Origin: Chrysomallon squamiferum
Lineage: Eukaryota; Mollusca; Gastropoda; Neomphalida; Peltospiridae
NCBI GenBank assembly: GCA_012295275.1
Contig: CM022672.1
Coordinates: 22,001,628-22,065,627 of the forward strand
Direction: 5' to 3'
Length of the DNA: 64,000 bases
Position numbers and translations under genes: made by a program. This document shows, piece by piece, positions 54,421-56,500 of the stretch (within the stretch, counting starts at the first letter, position 1; every line of letters begins with the position of its first letter). Under the pieces are notes generated by a model. That model was not told where the DNA came from, made no database searches, and saw only the letters and a program-made list of their open reading frames with translations.

Positions 54421-54643
54421 TAGTCTGACATAAATAAAAACAGAAATGGAGTAGAACCATACTGACTGATGATACAAATAGACGTAGAGGCAGACAGACA
54501 ATAGACAGAAATATGTAAATAAGTAAACAATACTTACTAATTGTACAGCTAAAGGTGTCTTGTCTTCCTCGGGAAGGTGTTCCTCCAAGGCTAGCACTAC
54601 ACAGTTTGCTATGATAGTCAGCAGCACCATGTATTCAAATGGC
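1120..54643 (-). CDS. Cav2: Cav2-type voltage-gated calcium channel alpha1 subunit (spliced, partial)
   Basis: Pore-forming subunit of a presynaptic-type calcium channel in the plasma membrane; depolarisation opens it and calcium entry triggers transmitter release. Thirty-three exons are listed separately. Phases agree at every junction and the joined frame stays open for about 1,293 codons. Class assignment: the I-II linker has QQIER inside [18 protein letters not shown], the form typical of Cav2 (Cav1 has QQLEED), and IIS6 ends NLANAQELT. Domains I, II, III and IVS1-S3 are present with S4 arginine ladders and pore glutamates TMEGWT, TGEDWN and TGEGWP. Missing from the window are the N-terminal exon, IVS4 to S6 and the C-terminus. 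Exon sizes 106, 140, 92, 104, 116, 118, 202, 165, 111 and 84 agree with what I remember of vertebrate CACNA1 genes. The introns range from 231 to about 5,350 bases. Confidence 0.97.
1204..5971 (-). other. Intron e31-e32
   Basis: 4.8 kb. Contains a TA run (2,861-2,910), AAAT and poly-A/T runs, and a short tandem repeat with ATTGGTCAC motifs (4,208-4,490). A 110-codon open frame on the minus strand (5,573-5,905) is listed under rejected items. Confidence 0.65.
4208..4490. repeat. Imperfect tandem repeat, unit about 80-90 bases
   Basis: Three copies and a partial fourth. Each begins near ATTGGTCAC (4,219; 4,301; 4,380) and continues with CA-rich text and GAAGGAAC or GAAGAAAC; copies two and three share GTGAGCACAACA and GGACTACA. 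On the transcribed strand the motif reads GTGACCAAT. Confidence 0.85.
5972..6082 (-). CDS. Cav2: Cav2 exon e31: IVS1-S2 loop and IVS2
   Basis: 111 bases; TACCAG acceptor and AGG/GTAAGA donor, phase 0 at both ends. Peptide [37 protein letters not shown]. This is the most diverged exon of the set: the loop ([13 protein letters not shown]) and the adjacent Cys pair in TCCFTIEC differ from the family (usually TSLFTIEC). GFGPR at the end is typical of invertebrate Cav2. Size 111 fits the family. Confidence 0.95.
6083..8295 (-). other. Intron e30-e31
   Basis: Contains a T/TTTA-rich tract (6,180-6,275), an A19 run near 6,940 and AAT runs (7,038-7,142). Nothing else seen. Confidence 0.7.
8296..8460 (-). 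CDS. Cav2: Cav2 exon e30: III-IV linker and IVS1
   Basis: 165 bases; TTTCAG acceptor and AAG/GTGAGA donor, phase 0 at both ends. Peptide [63 protein letters not shown] and [10 protein letters not shown] are the conserved III-IV linker. IVS1 has Cys-Pro-Lys before FEYF where many Cav2 have Ser-x-Pro. Confidence 0.97.
8461..11228 (-). other. Intron e29-e30
   Basis: Contains a degenerate tandem repeat (10,560-10,910), CT then GT runs (8,967-9,039), an ATT run (9,524-9,585) and a GTT run (10,394-10,414). A complex patch at 9,640-9,990 holds no recognisable exon. Confidence 0.65.
10560..10910. repeat. Degenerate tandem repeat, unit about 65-75 bases
   Basis: About five copies sharing GCAAATGAAATTTTCAGT, then TTTATGTTAATAATGTGT and AAATnnTAAnnCCCC-like parts. 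Copies are diverged. Confidence 0.75.
11229..11430 (-). CDS. Cav2: Cav2 exon e29: IIIS6 and III-IV linker
   Basis: 202 bases; TTACAG acceptor and CAG/GTATAC donor. Peptide [67 protein letters not shown]. It encodes the IIIS6 gate helix and the first part of the short cytoplasmic III-IV linker. Size 202 equals the vertebrate exon as I recall it. Confidence 0.97.
11431..12137 (-). other. Intron e28-e29
   Basis: ATT run (11,931-11,962) and a T18 run near 11,887. Nothing else seen. Confidence 0.7.
12138..12278 (-). CDS. Cav2: Cav2 exon e28: turret and pore loop III with filter Glu
   Basis: 141 bases; TTGCAG acceptor and GG/GTGCGT donor. Peptide [46 protein letters not shown]. The Glu of TGEGWP is the domain III filter residue. 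Two degraded copies of this exon's first 30 or so bases with its acceptor lie in the intron upstream (12,408-12,565). Confidence 0.96.
12279..13059 (-). other. Intron e27-e28 with e28 start remnants and a CA run
   Basis: Degraded copies of the first part of exon e28 plus its acceptor occur at 12,408-12,456 and 12,508-12,565. The minus-strand text of the second, TTTTAGAGAGCAGTTTTTCT, matches the real TTGCAGAGGACAGTATTTCT. A CA run lies at 12,788-12,852. Confidence 0.75.
13060..13220 (-). CDS. Cav2: Cav2 exon e27: IIIS5 and turret III
   Basis: 161 bases; TTTCAG acceptor and GTAAGT donor. Peptide [53 protein letters not shown]. Compared with the family, NVFNILIVY is here NVSQILVVY and LFKGK is LFNGK, modest changes in the S5 region. 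The two Cys of the turret are kept. Confidence 0.96.
13221..13734 (-). other. Intron e26-e27
   Basis: AT-rich with A runs at 13,230-13,265 and 13,326-13,345. Nothing else seen. Confidence 0.7.
13735..13840 (-). CDS. Cav2: Cav2 exon e26: IIIS4 voltage sensor
   Basis: 106 bases; TTGCAG acceptor and GTAAGT donor. Peptide [35 protein letters not shown]. The IIIS4 ladder starts with Lys and continues with three Arg and Lys at three-residue spacing. It enters with one base (G) completing the preceding split codon and leaves at phase 0. Confidence 0.97.
13841..15686 (-). other. Intron e25-e26
   Basis: Contains an AAT run of 73 bases (14,381-14,453), TA/TG near 14,610 and shorter AAT/AAAT runs (15,111-15,160). 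No exon recognised. Confidence 0.7.
15687..15701 (-). CDS. Cav2: Cav2 exon e25: 15-base microexon in the IIIS3-S4 loop
   Basis: TTATGCAGATTTTGG lies between a TATTCAG acceptor with a long pyrimidine tract (GTTTTATTTATTGTTTATTT upstream) and a consensus G/GTGAGT donor. Placed between e24 and e26 it reads S-YADF-G, so FAF-R-GDSG becomes FAF-SYADFG-GDSG with no frame change. Vertebrate Cav2.2 has a 12-base cassette (SFMG) in the same loop, which supports function. It should be optional in splicing; I cannot tell from DNA in which tissue. Confidence 0.75.
15702..17926 (-). other. Intron e24-e25
   Basis: Contains a 10-copy minisatellite (17,095-17,380), a B-box-like palindrome GGTTCGAACC (17,054-17,063) that may be a SINE remnant, and a CATA run (16,391-16,415). 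No other exon recognised. Confidence 0.65.
17095..17380. repeat. Minisatellite, about 28-base unit, ten copies
   Basis: Nearly identical units like AAAACACATATATAAAACAG followed by AGAAAAAC. High identity between copies suggests recent expansion and likely length polymorphism. The array gives long but spurious minus-strand open frames of Phe/Cys/Leu type in all three frames. Confidence 0.97.
17927..18033 (-). CDS. Cav2: Cav2 exon e24: end of IIIS2 and IIIS3
   Basis: 107 bases; TTACAG acceptor and GTGAGT donor. Peptide [35 protein letters not shown], then two bases AG. If joined straight to e26 the split codon is Arg; if joined through the 15-base microexon it is Ser. Confidence 0.97.
18034..18885 (-). 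repeat. Intron e23-e24 with a 106/112-base triplication
   Basis: CATAACTTGGAAATATGCAG and close variants start at 18,551, 18,657 and 18,769, each followed by similar sequence including TATTCTGACATATCACC in the first two copies. T runs at 18,264-18,291 and A runs near 18,431 are also present. Confidence 0.85.
18886..19075 (-). CDS. Cav2: Cav2 exon e23: IIIS1 and IIIS2
   Basis: 190 bases; TTTCAG acceptor and AAG/GTAAAA donor. Peptide [63 protein letters not shown]. It covers IIIS1, the loop AAEDPV, and most of IIIS2. It leaves at phase 0. Composition is more GC-rich than the surrounding introns. Confidence 0.97.
19076..19579 (-). repeat. Intron e22-e23 with ATT microsatellites
   Basis: Two ATT runs (about 19,143-19,226 and 19,299-19,331) fill the centre of the intron. 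On the transcribed strand they read AAT. Confidence 0.9.
19580..19697 (-). CDS. Cav2: Cav2 exon e22: end of II-III linker
   Basis: 118 bases; TTTACAG acceptor and GTAAGT donor. Peptide [38 protein letters not shown]. The [14 protein letters not shown] end is highly conserved in Cav2 just before domain III. It leaves after two bases of Pro. Accepts either the microexon e21 or e20 directly. Confidence 0.95.
19698..23110 (-). other. Intron e21-e22
   Basis: 3.4 kb, very AT-rich. Contains CT/CA (19,900-19,942), TA (20,411-20,436), ATT (21,103-21,201), ATT/ATC (22,404-22,559) and AAT (22,844-22,901) runs and several poly-T runs. No exon recognised. Confidence 0.7.
23111..23134 (-). CDS. Cav2: Cav2 exon e21: 24-base microexon in the II-III linker
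   Basis: Only 24 bases between TTTCAG and GGTAACAT. Read with the flanking phases it gives AKTKAKHG, a small basic cassette. Its length is a multiple of three and both ends have phase 1, so it can be skipped without changing the frame of e20 joined to e22. It lies alone between introns of 1.3 and 3.4 kb. The only evidence is splice sites plus frame, so confidence is moderate. Confidence 0.65.
23135..24396 (-). other. Intron e20-e21
   Basis: AT-rich with A and T runs (23,838-23,856; 23,334-23,346), a short CA run (23,648-23,675) and an AG patch near 23,155-23,175 just upstream of the microexon. Nothing else seen. Confidence 0.65.
24397..24455. repeat. Trinucleotide repeat spanning the e20 exon-intron boundary
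   Basis: On the minus strand five GAT codons (five Asp) are followed by AATG/GTAATAATAAT, so the donor GTAATA lies inside a compound GAT/AAT microsatellite. Slippage could change the Asp run. Confidence 0.85.
24436..24566 (-). CDS. Cav2: Cav2 exon e20: II-III linker, Asn/Ser-rich with Asp run
   Basis: 131 bases with acceptor CTCCAG; an alternative CAG 12 bases further (start 24,554) is also in frame. Donor G/GTAATA. The peptide has [34 protein letters not shown] and ends with five Asp and Asn. I know no function and no clear homologue for this stretch, so it may be lineage-specific. The Asp run is a GAT microsatellite that continues across the donor as an AAT microsatellite. The exon is inferred from phase fit (TA plus C on entry, G on exit) and from the loss of coding signal on both sides. 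Confidence 0.75.
24600..25275. repeat. Degenerate tandem repeat of about 105 bases in intron e19-e20
   Basis: About six copies of a unit with AACAGATACAGAGAAACAGA, then AATGACAAAATGTTTA and AATAAATTTAATAATA plus a T run. It starts some 35 bases upstream of the e20 acceptor and takes up most of the intron (24,567-25,675). Confidence 0.88.
25676..25821 (-). CDS. Cav2: Cav2 exon e19: II-III linker with CPPSP motif
   Basis: 146 bases; acceptor TAG followed by two more CAG triplets (tandem acceptors), donor GTAAGT. Peptide [48 protein letters not shown]. The run [20 protein letters not shown] resembles mollusc Cav2 II-III linkers I remember. The unspliced frame meets TAG at the donor, so splicing is required. 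No synprint-like region is present. Confidence 0.92.
25822..26406 (-). repeat. Intron e18-e19 with GATA/GACA/GGAT tetranucleotide tract
   Basis: Imperfect ATAGATGG, GACAGACA and GGATGGAT units extend over about 25,930-26,310, occupying most of the intron. Old, interrupted microsatellite. Confidence 0.8.
26407..26507 (-). CDS. Cav2: Cav2 exon e18: IIS6 and start of II-III linker
   Basis: 101 bases; acceptor CTAAG preceded by the U12 branch site TCCTTAAC, donor GTATAT. Its first two bases finish the Tyr begun in e17. Peptide [20 protein letters not shown], then [22 protein letters not shown] is a Cav2 family signature at the end of IIS6; the Glu-rich tail begins the II-III linker. Confidence 0.96.
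26508..27011 (-). other. U12-type GT-AG intron between e17 and e18
   Basis: 504-base intron. Its donor GTATCCTTTC (27,011 downward) is a perfect match to the minor-spliceosome consensus, and its branch site TCCTTAAC (26,516-26,523) lies about eight to ten bases before the AAG terminus. There is no U2-style pyrimidine tract next to the acceptor. It splits a Tyr codon inside IIS6. The interior holds a T20-type run near 26,791 and otherwise AT-rich sequence. Confidence 0.88.
27012..27129 (-). CDS. Cav2: Cav2 exon e17: pore loop II filter and IIS6 start, U12 donor
   Basis: 118 bases; CAG acceptor. Peptide [20 protein letters not shown], then [19 protein letters not shown]. The Glu of TGEDWN is the domain II filter residue. 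Two donors are possible. G/GTAACT would shorten the protein (Asp in place of Asn-Tyr) and break the conserved LFGNYTLLNVF. The downstream T/GTATCCTTTC is a consensus U12 donor and restores LFGNYTLLNVF exactly, so I chose it. Confidence 0.95.
27130..28090 (-). other. Introns e15-e16 and e16-e17
   Basis: Introns of 382 and 506 bases (27,709-28,090 and 27,130-27,635). The second contains a TGTG-rich stretch at 27,338-27,390. Nothing else seen. Confidence 0.7.
27636..27708 (-). CDS. Cav2: Cav2 exon e16: pore loop II, first half
   Basis: 73 bases; TTTCAG acceptor and CAG/GTTTGT donor. Peptide [20 protein letters not shown] then [17 protein letters not shown] is the conserved pore helix just before the filter. 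It leaves at phase 0. Size 73 is the vertebrate size as I recall it. Confidence 0.97.
28091..28222 (-). CDS. Cav2: Cav2 exon e15: II S4-S5 linker and IIS5
   Basis: 132 bases; TTCAG acceptor and GTAAGT donor. Peptide [43 protein letters not shown]. It encodes the S5 pore helix. It leaves after two bases (GA), completed as Glu by e16. Confidence 0.97.
28747..28856 (-). CDS. Cav2: Cav2 exon e14: IIS3-S4 voltage sensor
   Basis: 110 bases; TGTAG acceptor in a long T tract, GTAATG donor. Peptide [20 protein letters not shown], then [16 protein letters not shown]: the IIS4 ladder with four arginines and a lysine, Arg completed in the next exon. No second copy of this exon was seen, unlike the domain I sensor. 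Confidence 0.97.
29320..29432 (-). CDS. Cav2: Cav2 exon e13: IIS2
   Basis: 113 bases; TTACAG acceptor and GTGAAT donor. Peptide [20 protein letters not shown], then [17 protein letters not shown]. It covers IIS2 with acidic residues and the beginning of IIS3. It leaves at phase 0. Confidence 0.97.
29912..30039 (-). CDS. Cav2: Cav2 exon e12: IIS1
   Basis: 128 bases; GCAG acceptor and GTAAGT donor. Peptide [20 protein letters not shown], then [20 protein letters not shown] and FL. It covers the IIS1 helix and the start of the extracellular loop. It leaves after one base (T), which with the next exon makes Tyr, giving [11 protein letters not shown] across the junction as in Cav2 channels generally. 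Confidence 0.97.
30271..30352 (-). CDS. Cav2: Cav2 exon e11: I-II linker leading into domain II
   Basis: 82 bases; CAG acceptor and a weak GTTTGC donor. Encodes [20 protein letters not shown] then WRAEKNF and two bases of Arg. This is the basic stretch immediately before IIS1 and corresponds to the vertebrate run ending FHKKERRMRFYIRRMVK. The phase join to e12 (AG plus G) restores an Arg. Confidence 0.9.
30353..31395 (-). other. Intron e10-e11
   Basis: Holds a CTG/CAG-type run close to the donor (31,344-31,366), a T31 run (31,126-31,155) and short CA runs. No exon recognised. Confidence 0.7.
31396..31503 (-). CDS. Cav2: Cav2 exon e10: I-II linker, basic then acidic stretch
   Basis: 108 bases; TGCAG acceptor and GTAACA donor. 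The peptide is [18 protein letters not shown], then [18 protein letters not shown]: a strongly basic patch followed by an acidic one, cytoplasmic. Frame and phases fit e9 and e11. The exon is rich in CpG compared with its flanks. Confidence 0.9.
33370..33760. promoter_or_regulatory. Complex intronic block, candidate conserved element
   Basis: About 390 bases without microsatellites, less AT-rich than the intron around it, with GCTGACATAATTGCTTGCAC and TGCATGGCTGCCAGTCACCT. No frame with flanking splice sites gives a plausible channel peptide. Whether it is an enhancer, an old repeat or nothing is unknown. Confidence 0.25.
35000..35215 (-). mobile_element. Possible tRNA-derived SINE fragment
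   Basis: Minus strand carries GGTTCAGTGGTTAGACTGTC (A-box-like, 35,186-35,205) and then GGTTCAATACTT (B-box-like, 35,153-35,164), about 30 bases apart as in tRNA-like heads, followed by about 150 bases of unrelated tail. GC content is above the local background. Confidence 0.45.
35751..35948 (-). CDS. Cav2: Cav2 exon e9: I-II linker, lineage-specific part
   Basis: 198 bases. The acceptor AAACAG is clear; the donor G/GTCTGA is weak, but it is the only one giving the phase the next exon needs. The peptide is hydrophilic: [29 protein letters not shown], then [27 protein letters not shown] is a proline-directed phosphorylation-type motif; a similar CPPSP recurs in the II-III linker (e19). I know no function for this part. 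A degenerate tandem repeat fills the intron just upstream. Confidence 0.85.
35949..39518 (-). other. Intron e8-e9
   Basis: The 1 kb next to e9 is a degenerate tandem repeat (see separate entry). The rest holds T runs (37,124-37,150), ATT/ATC runs (38,650-38,695; 39,255-39,290) and a moderately complex stretch (38,020-38,600) without a recognisable exon. Confidence 0.6.
36030..36960. repeat. Degenerate tandem repeat upstream of e9
   Basis: Recurring blocks such as ACAGTAATCTCCATCTTAAA (36,210; 36,397; 36,641; 36,765, with changes) and TGAATATTTTCTATACAGTA, in units of roughly 60-180 bases. Copies are diverged, so the array is old. It reaches to within about 100 bases of the e9 acceptor. Confidence 0.75.
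39519..39578 (-). CDS. Cav2: Cav2 exon e8: I-II linker after the AID
   Basis: 60 bases; CTAG acceptor and GTAAGT donor. It encodes [19 protein letters not shown] followed by Glu, a charged stretch directly following the [11 protein letters not shown] matches vertebrate Cav2 at the same place (the vertebrate exon is 57 bases as I recall). The short size and low complexity make it easy to miss, but both phases agree with its neighbours. Confidence 0.93.
39579..40051 (-). repeat. Intron e7-e8 with GA microsatellite
   Basis: A GA run of about 58 bases (39,862-39,919). On the transcribed strand it is a CT run and is immediately downstream of the e7 part of the intron. Nothing else seen. Confidence 0.85.
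40052..40167 (-). CDS. Cav2: Cav2 exon e7: alpha-interaction domain (beta-subunit and G-beta-gamma site)
   Basis: 116 bases. The CTCAG acceptor leaves one base A to complete Gly; the donor is GTATGA. The peptide begins [19 protein letters not shown] and contains [17 protein letters not shown], with the final Glu completed by the next exon. This is the alpha-interaction helix that binds the cytoplasmic beta subunit. QQIER is the QxxER form linked in Cav2 channels to inhibition by G-protein beta-gamma, so such modulation is likely here (inference from motif). Confidence 0.97.
40168..45515 (-). other. Intron e6-e7, the longest intron bounded within the window
   Basis: Contains many poly-T/poly-A runs (41,408; 42,018; 43,133-43,197; 44,827; 44,991-45,023), a GTT run (44,656-44,680), an AAG run (43,426-43,474), CA/TA runs (41,033-41,120) and three copies of a unit of about 70-85 bases (42,440-42,640, AGCAATATAAAAG motif). 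More complex stretches at 41,210-41,700 and 43,730-44,000 show no convincing exon. Confidence 0.6.
45516..45619 (-). CDS. Cav2: Cav2 exon e6: IS6 pore-lining helix
   Basis: 104 bases, CAG acceptor and GTAAGT donor. The peptide is [20 protein letters not shown], then [15 protein letters not shown], the activation-gate helix. It leaves after two bases of a Gly codon. The size equals vertebrate exon 7 as I recall it. A 5.3 kb intron, the longest bounded within the window, separates it from the next exon. Confidence 0.97.
45620..47420 (-). other. Intron e5-e6
   Basis: Contains three loose copies of a unit of about 105 bases (45,715-46,045), a tRNA-like SINE candidate (46,235-46,345), a TTTA/ATTC run (46,655-46,785) and AAAT runs (47,187-47,300). 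Complex sequence at 46,240-46,640 has open frames but no recognisable protein. Confidence 0.65.
46235..46345 (-). mobile_element. Possible tRNA-derived SINE fragment
   Basis: Minus strand has TAGTTAAATGGTTACAGTG (A-box-like) followed about 30 bases later by GGATCAATTC (B-box-like), in sequence richer in GC than its surroundings. Related B-box-like words occur at 35,153-35,164, 50,843-50,851 and near 284. Family not identified. Confidence 0.4.
47421..47635 (-). CDS. Cav2: Cav2 exon e5: pore loop of domain I with selectivity-filter Glu
   Basis: 215 bases, CAG acceptor and GTGAGT donor, leaving at phase 0. The peptide has an acidic start [15 protein letters not shown], a Cys-containing turret ([15 protein letters not shown]), then [20 protein letters not shown] and [14 protein letters not shown]. 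The Glu of TMEGWT is the domain I member of the EEEE calcium filter. Cys residues in the turret probably pair as in other high-voltage-activated channels. Confidence 0.97.
47895..48272. repeat. 25-base degenerate minisatellite next to the e4 donor
   Basis: About fourteen imperfect copies of a unit like GATCATGACTTGATGGAAACT. The array starts about ten bases beyond the donor of exon e4 and fills more than half of the e4-e5 intron (47,636-48,282). Being within the intron it is transcribed. Confidence 0.9.
48283..48450 (-). CDS. Cav2: Cav2 exon e4: S4-S5 linker, IS5 and start of pore loop I
   Basis: 168 bases with CAG acceptor and GTAAGT donor. The peptide starts with a Ser codon shared with e3, then [18 protein letters not shown], the S5 helix [17 protein letters not shown], and the extracellular turret [19 protein letters not shown] with one Cys. 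The first codon is completed correctly by either alternative exon (A plus GT). A 25-base minisatellite begins about ten bases beyond the donor. Confidence 0.96.
48451..49529 (-). other. Intron e3b-e4
   Basis: Holds a CATA tetranucleotide run (48,483-48,520). Near e3b, minus-strand ACCCATAATGGAATTACC and CCCACTAATGGAATATG are two related short motifs. Otherwise AT-rich and featureless. Confidence 0.6.
49530..49636 (-). CDS. Cav2: Cav2 exon e3b: canonical IS3-S4 voltage sensor, five gating charges
   Basis: 107 bases, TAG acceptor and GTATGT donor, same phases as e3a. The peptide runs [13 protein letters not shown] and then [18 protein letters not shown] ending SGIP, which is the standard Cav2 IS4 helix with four arginines and a lysine spaced every third residue. 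The exon is strikingly richer in G, C and CpG than neighbouring exons (for example three CpG in its Lys-Ser-Ser-Ser-Phe stretch). Genomic order on the minus strand is e2, e3a, e3b, e4, with about 1.9 kb between the alternatives. Confidence 0.95.
49637..51524 (-). other. Intron between the alternative exons e3a and e3b
   Basis: 1.9 kb. It contains a possible degraded SINE (50,760-50,885) and poly-T runs at 51,169 and 51,257. The 200 bases next to e3b are less AT-rich than usual. No third sensor exon recognised. Confidence 0.7.
51525..51616 (-). CDS. Cav2: Cav2 exon e3a: variant IS3-S4 voltage sensor, four gating charges
   Basis: 92 bases, CAG acceptor and GTGAGT donor. It enters after two codon bases and leaves after one, exactly like e3b. 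The peptide is [19 protein letters not shown], continuing [11 protein letters not shown]. It aligns with the end of e3b but has Gly where e3b has the outermost S4 arginine, a five-residue shorter loop, and NGIE in place of SGIP. Including both e3a and e3b adds 199 bases and breaks the frame, so they are best read as mutually exclusive. Its size equals the single vertebrate exon 4 as I recall it (92 bases). The flanking intron on its upstream side is itself duplicated (51,617-51,870). Confidence 0.9.
51617..52365 (-). repeat. Intron e2-e3a with a 139-base duplication and an ATT/ATC microsatellite
   Basis: The sequence AATGAAACAGTATGCACAAC occurs at 51,623 and again at 51,762, with similarity continuing for about 100 bases, so the flank directly upstream of exon e3a is tandemly duplicated with period 139. 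A compound ATT/ATC/AAT microsatellite occupies about 52,080-52,225. Confidence 0.8.
52366..52505 (-). CDS. Cav2: Cav2 exon e2: IS2 and start of IS3
   Basis: 140 bases between a CAG acceptor and a GTAAGT donor, entering at phase 0 and leaving after two bases of a Gly codon. The peptide runs [19 protein letters not shown], then [16 protein letters not shown], ending MDFIVVVTG. It covers the IS2 helix with its acidic counter-charges and the first part of IS3. It must join one of two alternative exons (51,525-51,616 or 49,530-49,636), both of which start with the single base that completes GGG. Confidence 0.97.
52506..54537 (-). other. Intron e1-e2
   Basis: Holds CA then TA runs (52,570-52,613), an AAAT/AAAAT run (52,966-53,040), a T24 run near 53,779 and an AC/AG run (54,368-54,418). 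No additional exon recognised. Confidence 0.8.
54538..54643 (-). CDS. Cav2: Cav2 exon e1: IS1 segment, entered from a U12 AT-AC intron
   Basis: Encodes the first membrane segment and the start of the S1-S2 loop: [15 protein letters not shown] and then [16 protein letters not shown]. The donor is a good GTAAGT at 54537. The start is unusual. The nearest CAG acceptor (54667-54669) would add an in-frame FVTLTLY that does not look like any Cav2. The sequence ACCTTAACTCTGTATAC just upstream instead matches a U12 branch site followed by an AC terminus. With that start the exon is 106 bases, the size I recall for CACNA1A exon 2, and its first base completes a codon from the missing exon 1. The coding assignment is very sure; the exact start is about 80% sure. 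Confidence 0.93.
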
Positions 54644-54660
54644 GTATACAGAGTTAAGGT
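54644..54660 (-). promoter_or_regulatory. U12-type branch site and AC acceptor of intron 1
   Basis: Minus-strand ACCTTAACTCTGTATAC, ending in AC directly before exon e1. CCTTAAC is the minor-spliceosome branch consensus (TCCTTAAC family), and its branch adenosines sit about ten bases from the AC terminus, the distance typical of U12 introns. AT-AC minor introns are known in voltage-gated sodium and calcium channel genes. The matching ATATCCTT donor was not seen between here and 64,000, so exon 1 is likely outside. Confidence 0.8.
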
Positions 54661-55358
54661 AACAAACTGTCTCAACAACAACAACACAACAGCAACAGCA
54701 ATAAAAATAATAATAATAATAGTAACAACAATAACAACAACAAATGTAAGAAGAACAAAAGTGAACAATTTTCTAGGCATTTACTGATACATTCATACAT
54801 ACATACATTCATAGGTGTATATAAATATGTGTGTGTGTGTGTAGGTATATATATATATATATCTATGCATACACACAAATACAGAGAGAGACAGAAAGAG
54901 ATACACACATTATCTGGCTCTAATCATTAATGTATAACTGCAGGCACATCTTTACTAACTGAAACAAAAAACATGCCAAAAGCATGCATTTTTTGCATGC
55001 ACATGCATGCATACACATACACACACACAGACACACACACACACACATGCCTGTATATATATATATATATAAACCTTTTCTAGCTTGCTATACATAATTA
55101 ATATTTTAAATAATCGTGACCCCTTTCACATGATATACTGAGGCTGTAAGTGATTTTCTCAATAGCAGTGTAATTACAGTTAACTGTTTATTGATGAGAA
55201 ACCAAGGACTCTGCGTGCTAAAGGAAGTCTATCTCTGTCCATCATGTTTCAATTTTACTCTTTCTTTTTTTCCTTAAGGCTTAACAATTAAATTACTTTT
55301 GTTCTCAAGTCCTTCATTGGTATATTATTGCTTAATAAAATAATCCTTAGAATCTTAC

Positions 55359-55359
<1 letters not shown>

Positions 55360-55444
<85 letters not shown>

Positions 55445-55494
55445 TTACTACTATTATTACTATTATTATTATGATTTTTATTATTATTATTATT
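55360..55494. repeat. ATT then ACT trinucleotide microsatellite
   Basis: A run of about seventeen ATT units changes to ACT units and back to imperfect ATT. Noncoding. Confidence 0.95.
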
Positions 55495-56399
55495 GCATTA
55501 TATAATAGAATATTTACTGAACATAGTCACAGATTCTCAGAGTATTCTTACAGAACACAGCTGGTTTTACTGCTGATCATCTTTTGGACATCTGCTTTTC
55601 TCTTCAGGGAAGTTTCCTTTACTAACCAGCAGCAAATTCTATTTCTCTGACTATATCTAATTAAGAATCAGGTAGGTTCATTGCTGTTTCAGGCTGACCA
55701 GAGGCTAAATTCCAGACTGATTATTGGCTAAGGGACCCATTAGACACAGGACTTACAAATATCCTGGATCATAGGCTTGAGAAGTGAGCTGTATCTCCCT
55801 AGTATAGGACTAATGTGTCATATGTCCTGATATCAAAACCTGTGACTGGATTATATGCTTTTCCTGCTTTGACTCTATCACAATTTTTAAAACCTCAATA
55901 TGTTTTGATGATCTATGAGAAGGTGCAAATATATAGATAGACACACAGGCAGATAGATAAATGGAGAGACAGACAGATACATACAGACAGATAGATTGAT
56001 AGGACATAGAAACATATATTCCTTGCTGCTCATTTGCATAACACTTTATCATTTTGTTTATATATTAGAAAACATCCAGCTTTCAATGTGTTAATTATCA
56101 ATACAGATGTAAAAAAAAATGTATTAAAATATTTATTTATTTATTTAATCATTCATGATTTTTTTTTTTTTTTTTTTTTTTTAAATAAAAAAAAAAATCA
56201 TAATTCTAACTGTCATAACAGAACATGTTTTCAATCCATTGCTTTCATTTACCAAAAACTCTTACTCCAAAATCTGCCTCATTACAGAGTTCTGTTGTTT
56301 GACCAGTGAGTCGCCCCATTCTGTACTTTCACTGGCTTTCTTCCAACATCAATTATAAAGGGATTACCAGATATTCAGTAACTATGTTCAAACTGTCAT

Positions 56400-56500
56400 T
56401 TCAGTTCTCCTCCATATCCTAATTTGCATAAATTCCATCAACACTCACGGACAACGACTCAGCTACAGCAGCCACTGACAGTTATAAATCCAAGCGTTTA
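56400..56500. promoter_or_regulatory. Octamer-like site ATTTGCAT in complex sequence
   Basis: A perfect POU octamer ATTTGCAT at 56,422-56,429 lies in unusually complex sequence that also carries GACTCAGC near 56,455. One octamer is expected by chance every few tens of kb, so this is weak alone; it is listed because the surrounding 300 bases lack simple repeats. Confidence 0.2.

Noticed and set aside
54644-54666. U2-style acceptor CAG at 54,667-54,669 giving a 129-base first exon
   Set aside because: In frame, but adds FVTLTLY, unlike the family, and ignores a U12 branch and AC end that give the conserved 106-base exon.
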